Position numbers and translations under genes: made by a program. A model generated the notes under the pieces. That model saw nothing but the letters and a program-made list of their open reading frames with translations. It had not been told where the DNA came from and made no database searches. Shown here piece by piece: positions 1 to 7,623 of a stretch of DNA of 20,921 nucleotides (position 1 is its first letter; every line of letters starts with the position of its first letter). Origin of the DNA: an uncultured Acidaminococcus sp. (GTDB lineage: Bacteria > Bacillota_C > Negativicutes > Acidaminococcales > Acidaminococcaceae); NCBI GenBank assembly GCA_900314165.1, contig OMUE01000100.1, positions 1 to 20,921 of the forward strand, read 5' to 3'.

Positions 1-2
1 TT

Positions 3-56
3 GCCATGGCAGCAGCTGTATTTAAGATTAATCCGGTGAAAAAGTACATGGAATAA
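3..56 (+). CDS. C-terminal end of an unrecognised gene (partial)
   Basis: An open frame enters from the left edge and ends at a TAA at 54-56. The visible 17 residues are AMAAAVFKINPVKKYME, an alanine-rich hydrophobic stretch followed by a lysine-containing tail, which would suit the last membrane segment and cytoplasmic tail of a transporter. Too little is present to name it. The strong terminator hairpin that starts two bases after the stop supports this being a real gene end. Confidence 0.5.
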   Translation, partial: AMAAAVFKINPVKKYME

Positions 57-57
57 C

Positions 58-102
58 AAGATAGGCTGAGAAAAATGAATTGTCATTTTCTCAGCCTATC
101 TT
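58..102 (+). terminator. Strong intrinsic terminator of the upstream gene
   Basis: A 17-bp perfect stem (58-74 with 86-102), extended inward by ATGA/TCAT around an ATTG loop, follows the stop at 56. The right arm runs into CTTTATATTTA, a moderate U-tract for the plus strand. On the minus strand the tract is weaker (CTTGTTATT), so it may stop minus-strand transcripts less efficiently. Confidence 0.85.
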
Positions 103-549
103 TATATTTATCATTGGGTTTTTAAAACGAATATGGGTGATGGACGTAAGCACGAGGGGAAGTGCTTGTGTTAGAAATTGATGGCAAGGGTGAGACTTCA
201 TAATGGACATATGGCCTGTTTGGAAAGGGTAAGTAAACGTACAGGTTATGATATATGTCTTTTTGTCTGGAGAAACAGCAGATCTTGCTTGTGTTCGTAA
301 AATCACATTGGGGAGATGATTTTTTCAAATATTAAAGCTTTGGGAACACCATTTGAGATATTTGCTGGAAGTTTCCTTATCAGGACGTTTCGTTATGTCC
401 ATCACTCATATGCAAATACATTATACTGTATACAAAATTAAAGTCAATAGAGTTTACTAATAATTTTATGTATTTTTAATAAATTCAGTAAATTCTCTTG
501 TCAAGACAACAATGGGCCAAGGCTTTTTCTGTATTCCCGAAATAGAATA
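103..549. other. Long intergenic stretch without a convincing gene
   Basis: I find no credible coding region between the terminator and the aldolase promoter. The only open frames are two overlapping minus-strand frames of about 70 codons (91-306 and 122-328). They lack ribosome binding sites, have a random-looking proline/serine-rich composition, and one would need a TTG start. A good minus-strand promoter (420-447) faces into this region, so it may hold a non-coding transcript or the remnant of a lost gene. The part from 440 to 545 is very AT-rich and holds the short inverted repeat TTGTC-AA-GACAA at 498-509. Confidence 0.5.
420..447 (-). promoter_or_regulatory. Minus-strand promoter with a GTATAC palindrome in its spacer
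   Basis: On the minus strand TTGACT (447-442), a 16-base spacer and TATAAT (425-420) make a good promoter that points away from the aldolase gene. The palindrome TGTATACA (427-434) lies in the spacer next to the -10 box, where a bound repressor would block RNA polymerase. The wider motif ATACTGTATACAA at 423-435 recurs exactly upstream of the first peptide-binding protein (5721-5733). Confidence 0.55.
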
Positions 550-558
550 TGATATAAT
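550..558 (+). promoter_or_regulatory. Extended -10 promoter of the aldolase gene
   Basis: TG-A-TATAAT at 550-558 is an extended -10 element about 36 bases before the aldolase start. No good -35 box is visible at the right distance, which is typical of extended -10 promoters. Confidence 0.6.
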
Positions 559-560
559 AA

Positions 561-1523
<963 letters not shown>

Positions 1524-1528
1524 TTGCC

Positions 1529-1690
1529 TGAATAAGCGAAGAGGTGGCCTCTGGCCTGCCCCCTTGCCATTACTGACGTAATGGCCCTCTCCCCCTACAG
1601 GGGCGACTGTCCGCTGGACAGCCTGTCATCCCCGCAGGGGAGGGGAACCGTGCGAAGCACGGTGGTGGGGCCGTGCAGAAGCACCTGATT
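1529..1690. repeat. GC-rich cluster of small hairpins (dispersed-repeat type)
   Basis: Between the aldolase stop and the shared terminator lies a GC-rich, apparently non-coding stretch built from five consecutive small palindromes: GCCATTAC/GTAATGGC (1566-1585), CCCC/GGGG (1592-1603), CTGTCC/GGACAG (1607-1621), CCCC/GGGG (1630-1640) and CCGTGC/GCACGG (1648-1662). Its first bases (AAGCGAAGAG and GGCCTCTGGCC) recur after the third peptide-binding protein near 16508-16585. This suggests a dispersed intergenic repeat family. Function is unknown. Confidence 0.6.
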
Positions 1691-1734
1691 ATACAAAAAA
1701 GGCTGTGAACATTGTTTCACAGCCTTTTTTGTAT
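1691..1734. terminator. Bidirectional terminator shared by fba and the pseudouridine synthase gene
   Basis: A 19-bp perfect stem pairs 1691-1709 with 1716-1734 around a six-base loop. A-runs on the left arm and T-runs on the right arm give U-tracts in both directions. It serves the converging aldolase (plus) and pseudouridine synthase (minus) genes. The minus-strand stop codon at 1719-1717 lies inside the right arm. Confidence 0.9.
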
Positions 1735-2574
1735 GATTTCCTCCATATCTTTGGGAATAGGTGCTGTTATGGTAAGGAGTTTTTTTGTGATCGGATGCAA
1801 AAATGTCAGTTGATAGGCATGCAGGTAGTGCCGGCTTTGGGGACCTGGGTCGCCGTACAGGTGGTCTCCAAATAAGGGGTGGCCTGCGGATGCACAATGA
1901 ACGCGGATTTGATGGGTACGGCCTGTTTCCAGCTGGAACTGAAGTAGGGAGAATTCAGGACCCTGCCTGAGGACTTTGTAATGAGTGATAGCAGTCTGGC
2001 CTGTAGGATTGATGCAGCGCTCCACAATGGATCCTGGTTTGCGGGCAATAGGACTATCCAATGTACCTTGAACCCGGTCCCAGCAACCTACCGTAATGCC
2101 TAAGTACGTTTTTTCCAGTTTTTGTTGGCTCAGCATGTGGTGGATGCAGGCATTTTTTGCAAAGAGCACAATACCACTGGTTTCCCGATCCAGTCTGGAT
2201 ACCGGATGAATGCCGGCAGGAATCTGCTGCTGTAAGTAATACCAGGTCACCCGGCGGCTAAGGGCAGGTCCGCCGGAAGAGTCGTTATTGTGGGTTACGA
2301 GGCCGGCAGGTTTGGCTACGGCCAAAAGCACGTCGTCTTCATAAAGGATATCGATAGGCACTTCTTCCGGTTCCAGAGAAGGCTGTTCCGCTAGGAAACT
2401 CCAGGTGACCTTATCGCCAGGTTGAAGAAGGACGTCAGTTGTAACAGCGGACCCATTGATCTGGATGCTGCCGGCTGTCTTTATTTTTTTCCAATAGCTT
2501 CCGGACATGCCCCATTGCTGCAGCACGTGTTTCAGGCGCTGGGGCGGAGAAGAGAGAGGATGGGTATAAAGCAC
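1717..2574 (-). CDS. RluA-family RNA pseudouridine synthase
   Basis: The 285-residue product is a cytoplasmic enzyme that converts uridine to pseudouridine in RNA. An S4-like RNA-binding region occupies about residues 10-60 and the catalytic domain follows. The hallmark HPVSRLDRETSG is at 123-134 with D129 as the catalytic aspartate. The C-terminal RTHQIRVH and GHPLFGDHLYG motifs are present. This is the RluA/RluC/RluD family, and the target site in rRNA or tRNA cannot be told from sequence. The start is GTG at 2574, with AAAGGA about nine bases upstream. It is a single-gene unit ending in the terminator shared with fba. Its promoter region overlaps a GTATAC palindrome and lies back to back with a plus-strand promoter. 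Confidence 0.9.
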   Translation of the reverse strand: MLYTHPLSSPPQRLKHVLQQWGMSGSYWKKIKTAGSIQINGSAVTTDVLLQPGDKVTWSFLAEQPSLEPEEVPIDILYEDDVLLAVAKPAGLVTHNNDSSGGPALSRRVTWYYLQQQIPAGIHPVSRLDRETSGIVLFAKNACIHHMLSQQKLEKTYLGITVGCWDRVQGTLDSPIARKPGSIVERCINPTGQTAITHYKVLRQGPEFSLLQFQLETGRTHQIRVHCASAGHPLFGDHLYGDPGPQSRHYLHAYQLTFLHPITKKLLTITAPIPKDMEEIIQKRL

Positions 2575-2608
2575 CTTTAAAAATCCTTTCTTTACAATTT
2601 AAACTAAT

Positions 2609-2637
2609 TTTGTATACAAAACCGCTAATGTTGACAA
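2609..2637 (-). promoter_or_regulatory. Probable promoter of the pseudouridine synthase gene with an overlapping GTATAC site
   Basis: On the minus strand TTGTCA (2637-2632), a 17-base spacer and the weak -10 TACAAA (2614-2609) lie about 35 bases before the GTG start. The palindrome TGTATACA at 2611-2618 overlaps the -10 region. Confidence 0.4.
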
Positions 2638-2659
2638 TCATACTCTATTACAGTAGAAT
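2631..2659 (+). promoter_or_regulatory. Plus-strand promoter toward the M20 peptidase genes
   Basis: TTGACA (2631-2636), a 17-base spacer and TAGAAT (2654-2659) form a good promoter. Its -35 box overlaps that of the opposing minus-strand promoter. The leader to the first peptidase start is about 260 bases and contains the palindromic repeat at 2735-2888. The nearest GTATAC site (2611-2618) sits 13 bases upstream of the -35 box. Confidence 0.6.
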
Positions 2660-2734
2660 ACAAGAGTGGTTATTTCATTATGATACCATAAAACTAATCT
2701 TTGTGGTACTTTCTATACTAGTGTAGAAGTTTGT

Positions 2735-2888
2735 AATTAACTTTCACTTATAACTTCGTAGGGGTTTTCCAAAGGGGCCGTAGGCCTCGGCGGCAAACCC
2801 GCATCCAGGATGTTCGTCATGATTTGCGGGCGCACCGCCGCTACGCTCTGGGGCGCCCCTACGAGTTAGTGTAAACAGAAAGTTATTT
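2735..2888. repeat. MITE-like imperfect palindrome of about 154 bp
   Basis: The stretch can fold into one long imperfect hairpin. Nested inverted pairs are visible: AACTTTC with GAAAGTT near the two ends, TCGTAGGGG (2756-2764) with CCCCTACGA (2856-2864), CGTAG with CTACG, GGCGG with CCGCC, and CCCGCA with TGCGGG around the centre. Its right-hand part, ATTTGCGGGCGCACC and AAACAGAAAGT, recurs at 20661-20727. It has no coding capacity and no clear target-site duplication. It lies in the leader between the plus-strand promoter and the first peptidase gene, so it would form a strong structure in that mRNA. Confidence 0.65.
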
Positions 2889-2924
2889 GGCTAAGCATAG
2901 AGAAGGAAAGGGGTCTTTGAATTT

Positions 2925-4253
2925 ATGACGGACGAAGAAGCAAAATTAGCAGCCCATCTGCAACGGTTTGTGCAGTGCAAAACTGTGTCTAACATGGATG
3001 TGAACAAATATGACTGGGGTGAATTTGAAAAACTTCATGCAGCATTTAGGGAATATTATCCTCATGTATTTTCAGAAATGGAAGTAGAATATGTTGGCCG
3101 TGCAGGCCTGCAGTTCTGCTTGAAAGCAGCTCATCCTGTGAAGAAGCCTCTGCTGCTTATGGCCCATCAGGACGTCGTTGAAACGGGAGACCTGAGCAAG
3201 TGGAATTTTCCTCCTTTTGAGGGCAAGATCATAGATGGATGTCTGTGCGGCCGGGGCTGTACGGACTGCAAGGTCCTATGCCTGGCAGAACTGGAAGCCG
3301 TAGAAGCCCTGTTGGCCAAGGGCTATCGTCCAGACTATGACCTGTATATTTCTCTTGGATATTCAGAAGAAGTCTATTTGGATAACGATGTAGACGGGGC
3401 AGAGCTCCTGGTCCGGAATCTGGAAAAGAAAGGAGTGCATCTGGGTGCCGTCATCGACGAAGGGGGCGCCATGGATATTGGCCCACACGGGGAACTGCTG
3501 GCCCGCATCGGGCTCCAGGAGAAAGCCTCTGTGAACTACGAACTCTATATGGATACCCCCGGTGGTCACTCCTGTACTCCTGGCAAGACCACAGCTTTGG
3601 GGCAGCTGGCTCAGGCTATTGTAAACATCGAAAACCATCCGTTTCCTTACCGGTTGACACCGTTAGCTGCTATGCAGCTGAAGGCCCAGGCTCCTTATGC
3701 AGCTCCTGAACGGCAAGCTCTGTATGCAGATCCTGAAGGTCATTGGGAAGAACTAAAAGCCCTGGCGTCTGAAGACAAAGTCCTGGATGCCATGTTCCAT
3801 ACCACGGTAGCCTTTACTATGGCTTCCGCCAGCCTGCAGCCCAATGTACTGCCGTCCCATGCTGCTGTCCAATTCAATACGAGAATTTTGGAAGGGGATA
3901 CGGTGCAAAGCGTGATGGACTATTTCAAGGCCCTTCTGCCTGAAGGAGTCCAAATCCGAAATATCTGTGGTCCGGATCCTATGCCTGCAGCTCCTGTGGA
4001 TAGCCATCTAGTGAAGGTAACGGAAAAGGTTCTGAAGGATATGTACGGCGACAAGGTCCATGTAATTCCGTTCCTTATGCTGGGTTGTACGGACAGCCGG
4101 TTCTACAAGAGGATTACAGATTCCCAGATTATGTTTGGGGGACTGATTAAGGATGGGCGCTGGGGAGCCGCACACATGGTAAACGAAAAGCTGCCGGTAG
4201 ATGCGTTGCCCAAAGGCGTAGAGTTTATTACAAAGATTATAGAGAATTATTGA
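2925..4253 (+). CDS. M20 family metallopeptidase, CPS1/PM20D1-like (copy 1)
   Basis: The 442-residue product is a cytoplasmic zinc hydrolase with no signal peptide. It would release an amino acid from a dipeptide or from an N-acyl amino acid. The family's metal and catalytic residues are in place: HQD at 81-83, D114 in GRGCTDCK, the E148-E149 pair (catalytic base and metal ligand), D178 in DEGG, and H417 near the C-terminus. H215 in GGHSCTPG belongs to the lid/dimerisation domain. The order HQDVV, GRG..D.K, EE, DEGG, GTDSR-like and H..NE resembles the CPS1/PM20D1 branch rather than DapE or ArgE. Two positions that are Ser and Gly in the neighbour are Cys here (C112, C388). A purine-rich AAGGAAAGGGG precedes the ATG. 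A close paralog follows after 12 bases. The substrate is unknown. Confidence 0.88.
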   Translation: MTDEEAKLAAHLQRFVQCKTVSNMDVNKYDWGEFEKLHAAFREYYPHVFSEMEVEYVGRAGLQFCLKAAHPVKKPLLLMAHQDVVETGDLSKWNFPPFEGKIIDGCLCGRGCTDCKVLCLAELEAVEALLAKGYRPDYDLYISLGYSEEVYLDNDVDGAELLVRNLEKKGVHLGAVIDEGGAMDIGPHGELLARIGLQEKASVNYELYMDTPGGHSCTPGKTTALGQLAQAIVNIENHPFPYRLTPLAAMQLKAQAPYAAPERQALYADPEGHWEELKALASEDKVLDAMFHTTVAFTMASASLQPNVLPSHAAVQFNTRILEGDTVQSVMDYFKALLPEGVQIRNICGPDPMPAAPVDSHLVKVTEKVLKDMYGDKVHVIPFLMLGCTDSRFYKRITDSQIMFGGLIKDGRWGAAHMVNEKLPVDALPKGVEFITKIIENY

Positions 4254-4265
4254 GGGGGTAATGGA

Positions 4266-5603
4266 ATGAGAGAATTAACGGATCAGGACATGAAATATGC
4301 TGCCCATTTGCAACGGTTTGTGCAGTGCCGAACCGTATCCAATTCGGACATCAATCAGATTGATTGGGGAGAGTTTGACAAGCTCCATGGGGCCTTTCGG
4401 GAATTCTATCCTCATGTGTATAAAGAAATGAAATTGGAGAATGTAGGCCCTGCCGGCCTGCAGTTCTACCTGAAAGCGGAAAACCCATCGAAACCGCCTC
4501 TGTTGCTTATGGCTCACCAGGACGTAGTGGAAATCGGAGACAGAAGCAAGTGGGTCTTTGATCCCTTTGGAGGGGAAATCATTGATGGCTGCGTCTGCGG
4601 CCGGGGCAGTACGGATTGCAAGCACCAGTGCCTGAATGAGCTGGAAGCAGTAGAGGCTCTGTTGGCAGAAGGCTGGCGTCCAGACTATGACCTGTATATC
4701 TCTCTGGGCTATACGGAAGAAGTCCAGATGACCAACGCCATTGACGGTGCAGAAAACCTGGTGCAGAATCTGGATAAGAAGGGCGTCCATCTGGGTGCCG
4801 TCGTAGATGAAGGGGGAGGCATCTTCCAGGCTGCTGAAGGTCAGCTGGAAGCTCGCATCGGTCTGGGCGAGAAAGCTCCTATCAATATTGAAATCTACAT
4901 GGACACCCAGGGCGGCCACTCCAGCACTCCTGGGGAAGGAACCGCTCTCGGAACCATTGCCAAAGCCATCGTAAATATTGAGTCCCATCCCTTCCCCTAT
5001 CGTCTGACGCCTCTGGCTATTGCCCAGTTAAAAGCTATGGCGCCCATTGCTCCCAAAGAACGGCAGGCTATTTACGCGGATCCGGAAGGAAAATTCCTGG
5101 CCCTGTGCGCTCTGGCGAAAAAAGACAAAATCCTGGACGCCATGCTGCACAGCACTATTGCCTTCACAATGGCCAATGCCAGCGCCCAGCCCAATGTATT
5201 GCCCAGTAGAGCCAGCGCAGTGGTCAATGTTCGTGTATTGCAAGGGGATACGGTCAAGGGAATTCTGGACTATTTCAAAGCGCTGCTGCCTGAAGGCGTC
5301 CAGATCCGCCTGATTTCCGGTAACGATCCCCAGACTACTTCCATGCCGGACAGCCATGTGTACCACGTGACGGAAAAGGTACTGCAGGAAATGTACGGGG
5401 ACAAGCTGCACATGATTCCCTTCCTGATGCTGGGAGGTACGGACAGCCGGTTCTACAAGAGGATTACGGATTCCATCATCCTGTTTACAGGCCATGTGAG
5501 GGATTCCCGGTGGGGTGCTGCCCATCAGGTCAATGAAAAGATTCCCATTGATGCCTTGAAGACGGGGATAGACTATTTTAAAAAGCTGTTAAAGGAATAT
5601 TGA
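4266..5603 (+). CDS. M20 family metallopeptidase, CPS1/PM20D1-like (copy 2)
   Basis: This 445-residue paralog of the preceding enzyme is collinear over its full length, so the pair arose by tandem duplication. All catalytic positions are kept: HQD 84-86, D117 in GRGSTDCK, E151-E152, D181 in DEGG, H218 in GGHSSTPG, and H420. Here the standard GGTDSRF is present where copy 1 has GCTDSRF. It lacks a signal peptide, so hydrolysis is expected in the cytoplasm after uptake. The GAGGGGG site at 4253-4259 overlaps the end of the upstream stop codon and lies just before the ATG, so the two genes are surely co-transcribed. A terminator follows at 5614. Substrate differences between the copies are likely but not readable. 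Confidence 0.88.
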   Translation: MRELTDQDMKYAAHLQRFVQCRTVSNSDINQIDWGEFDKLHGAFREFYPHVYKEMKLENVGPAGLQFYLKAENPSKPPLLLMAHQDVVEIGDRSKWVFDPFGGEIIDGCVCGRGSTDCKHQCLNELEAVEALLAEGWRPDYDLYISLGYTEEVQMTNAIDGAENLVQNLDKKGVHLGAVVDEGGGIFQAAEGQLEARIGLGEKAPINIEIYMDTQGGHSSTPGEGTALGTIAKAIVNIESHPFPYRLTPLAIAQLKAMAPIAPKERQAIYADPEGKFLALCALAKKDKILDAMLHSTIAFTMANASAQPNVLPSRASAVVNVRVLQGDTVKGILDYFKALLPEGVQIRLISGNDPQTTSMPDSHVYHVTEKVLQEMYGDKLHMIPFLMLGGTDSRFYKRITDSIILFTGHVRDSRWGAAHQVNEKIPIDALKTGIDYFKKLLKEY

Positions 5604-5613
5604 GCTAATGGAT

Positions 5614-5650
5614 AGGAGCTGTGAGAATTCATTTTCACAGCTCCTTCTTT
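5614..5650 (+). terminator. Terminator of the M20 peptidase operon
   Basis: The arms 5614-5627 and 5632-5645 form a 14-bp stem with one G-T pair, followed by the T-rich CTTCTTTT. It starts 10 bases after the second peptidase stop. A weaker AT-rich hairpin (TGCTAA/TTAGCA, 5651-5678) follows directly. Confidence 0.85.
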
Positions 5651-5724
5651 TGCTAAAAATATTCGGAAAATATTAGCAATTTAAAACTAAGAGTGACAAA
5701 ATTTGCCTTATAATTTTAAAATAC

Positions 5725-5732
5725 TGTATACA
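5725..5732. promoter_or_regulatory. GTATAC palindrome upstream of the first binding-protein gene
   Basis: TGTATACA is embedded in ATACTGTATACAA (5721-5733), identical over 13 bases to the site at 423-435. It lies 13 bases upstream of the -35 box at 5746. The symmetry and core resemble operators of the FadR subfamily of GntR regulators. No such regulator is encoded in the window. Confidence 0.45.
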
Positions 5733-5745
5733 ATGTAAAATAATA

Positions 5746-5774
5746 TAGACAAATAGACAGTAGAACACTATAAT
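5746..5774 (+). promoter_or_regulatory. Promoter of the first peptide-binding protein gene
   Basis: TAGACA (5746-5751), a 17-base spacer and a perfect TATAAT (5769-5774) lie about 90 bases before the start at 5864. An upstream TATAAT (5709-5714) has no matching -35 box and is less likely. Confidence 0.7.
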
Positions 5775-5863
5775 TAAAACGAATTTAGCAATCATGGATT
5801 AATTATTCGGAAATTCCTGGCTGCTACGTTTCCAACAATTATTTTAGTAGAGGGGGAAAAGGT

Positions 5864-7498
5864 ATGTTTTTAAGCGAAAAAAAGACAAAGAAAATCGCTG
5901 CATTAGGAGCTGCCTTTATGCTGGGAGCTTCCTTATTGATGGCTGGCTGCGGTGGCGGCAGCAAGTCTGCTTCTTCTGGTGGGGGCGGAGGTAAGGATAA
6001 ACCTTTGACCATCGGCCTGACGAATGCTCCGGCAGAATTGAATCCGTTGCAAACGCCAGATATGGCAGGTCGTTTCGTCGTCAAGTTTATGTTTGATACG
6101 CTGATGGGCGAGCCGGAAGTGAATAAATTCACACCCCACCTGGCGACGGCCATTGAGACGAAGGATAAACAAACGTATACCATTAAATTGAATCCTAAGG
6201 CTCAATGGTCCGATGGGAAACCTATTACGGCAGACGACCTAATCTTCACCCTGAACCTGGCTGCTAACAAGAATGTTGTAGCCTCCCTGGGCCGTTATAT
6301 TAACTACTTTGAAGGCGTCAACTCTTCCGGCAAACTGGTTTCCGGCGACAAGCTTCCCAGTCTGAAAAAGATTGATGATCATACGGTGGAATTCAAGGCG
6401 AAGAAACCTCTGGATCCCAACATCGTCCTGGGCAGCCTGGGCGTACAGGTGCCTCTGGTACCGAAACATGTCTTCGAAAAACTGGAACCGAAAGCCATCC
6501 CTAACGCTCCGGAAGTCACAAATCCTAAAGTATTCAGCGGGCCTTACAAGTTTGTGAAGATGGTAACGAATGACCATATTGAAATGGTAGCCAACGACAA
6601 ATACGTCCGTGGCGTACCAAAGATCAAAAGACTGTTCTTCCGGATTTCTAATGATACGAACCTGGTCGTAGGCTTGAAAGCAGGCAAAATCAATGTAGCC
6701 GCCGGTCATGGCATCGGCAAGGTCAACATCAAGGAACTGGATGGCCTGAAGGCTGACAAGAAGCTGTCCGTGGAAATGTTCCCCGGCACCGGCACCCAGT
6801 TGCTGTGCGTCAACAACCAAGTGTATAAAGACGTACATTTCCGTCGGGGCGTGACCTACGCTATTAACCGCCAGCAGATTAAAGACCAGCTGCTGAAAGG
6901 CCATGCAGACCTGACGCCTACCATCTATACGAAAGCCAATTATACCTATGATGATTCTGTCAAGAATTATCCCTACGATGTAGAAAAGGCAAAGGCTGAA
7001 CTAGCTCAATCCGGTGTGGACCTGAGCCAGGAAATCACTCTGATGGTGCCTATCGGCAACTCCCTGCGTGAACAGTCTGCCGATATCATCCTGCAGAACT
7101 TGAAAGCTGCCGGCTTGAACGTGAAGATTTCCAAGATGGACTTCCCGACCCTGATTGGCCACGCCAGAAAGGGCGATTACCAGATGCTGCTCATCGGTCT
7201 GGCCCAGCTGTCTGACCCGGACTACAGTGTGTACTTTGCACCGCAATCCCTGAGCAACTACCAGCATACGGATGATCCGAAGCTGATGGAGATGTTTGAT
7301 AAGGGCATCCAGCTGACAGATGCTAATGAACGGAAAGTCGTCTACCAGCAGATTCAGAAGTACATCACAGATAATGCGTTCCAGGTGGCTCTGTATAACG
7401 AAGACCTGCAGGGCATCAAGTCCGCGGACCTGGTGGGCGGCGTGAAGCCTTTCTGGGATGGCACCATTGATGACGTTCATACCTGGTACTTCAAATAA
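5864..7498 (+). CDS. Peptide-type ABC transporter solute-binding lipoprotein, family 5 (paralog 1)
   Basis: The 544-residue product is a DppA/OppA-type (SBP_bac_5) receptor, anchored by lipid to the outer face of the cytoplasmic membrane, that delivers a solute to an ABC importer. The signal peptide ends in LLMAGC with the lipidated cysteine at C29, followed by a Gly/Ser-rich linker. The mature part starts with a family-typical TIGLTNAPAELNPL and carries WSDGKPITADDLIFTLNL, VFSGPYKF and INRQQI. The ATG is preceded by GAGGGGG. It is closely similar in sequence to the receptors at 7624 and 14851, and the likely translocator is encoded at 10851-14811. Peptides are the usual ligands, but this family also binds nickel, heme, opines and other solutes, so the substrate is open. 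Confidence 0.92.
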   Translation: MFLSEKKTKKIAALGAAFMLGASLLMAGCGGGSKSASSGGGGGKDKPLTIGLTNAPAELNPLQTPDMAGRFVVKFMFDTLMGEPEVNKFTPHLATAIETKDKQTYTIKLNPKAQWSDGKPITADDLIFTLNLAANKNVVASLGRYINYFEGVNSSGKLVSGDKLPSLKKIDDHTVEFKAKKPLDPNIVLGSLGVQVPLVPKHVFEKLEPKAIPNAPEVTNPKVFSGPYKFVKMVTNDHIEMVANDKYVRGVPKIKRLFFRISNDTNLVVGLKAGKINVAAGHGIGKVNIKELDGLKADKKLSVEMFPGTGTQLLCVNNQVYKDVHFRRGVTYAINRQQIKDQLLKGHADLTPTIYTKANYTYDDSVKNYPYDVEKAKAELAQSGVDLSQEITLMVPIGNSLREQSADIILQNLKAAGLNVKISKMDFPTLIGHARKGDYQMLLIGLAQLSDPDYSVYFAPQSLSNYQHTDDPKLMEMFDKGIQLTDANERKVVYQQIQKYITDNAFQVALYNEDLQGIKSADLVGGVKPFWDGTIDDVHTWYFK

Positions 7499-7505
7499 GT
7501 GCATA

Positions 7506-7534
7506 TTGACAAGTTTGCTCTCCTGATTTACGAT
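7506..7534 (+). promoter_or_regulatory. Promoter immediately ahead of a terminator-like hairpin
   Basis: TTGACA (7506-7511), a 17-base spacer and TACGAT (7529-7534) begin seven bases after the stop of the first binding-protein gene. The expected transcript start, near 7541, lies about 15 bases before the hairpin at 7556. Confidence 0.55.
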
Positions 7535-7555
7535 ACAGAGTAAAGATGTCCGATT

Positions 7556-7598
7556 AAGAAACATGGATGTTTTTCAAAAAATATCCATGTTTCTTTTT
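7556..7598 (+). terminator. Terminator-like hairpin between binding-protein genes 1 and 2
   Basis: A 13-bp perfect stem (7556-7568 with 7583-7595), extended inward by T/A pairing, is followed by TTTTT at 7594-7598. It can end the upstream message. It also lies downstream of the promoter at 7506-7534, so it could attenuate transcription into the gene at 7624. Confidence 0.75.
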
Positions 7599-7623
7599 GC
7601 ACATTAGTAAAAGGGGTGTAATC

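Noticed and set aside
91..328. Two minus-strand frames of about 70 codons
   Set aside because: No ribosome binding site, one needs a TTG start, their composition is low-complexity-like with no recognisable domain, and they overlap each other.
103..420. Known riboswitch or T-box in the long intergenic region
   Set aside because: I could not find a conserved riboswitch core or a T-box sequence on either strand. A covariance-model search would be needed to settle it.
1595..1897. 100-codon minus-strand frame over the hairpin cluster
   Set aside because: It overlaps the repeat, the terminator and the end of the pseudouridine synthase gene in another frame. The arginine/proline-rich translation is typical of a spurious reading of a GC-rich repeat.
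7567..7623. Upstream in-frame start giving a longer binding protein 2
   Set aside because: The ATG at 7567 lies inside the hairpin stem and has no ribosome binding site, while ATG 7624 has AAGGGGTG and a normal signal peptide.
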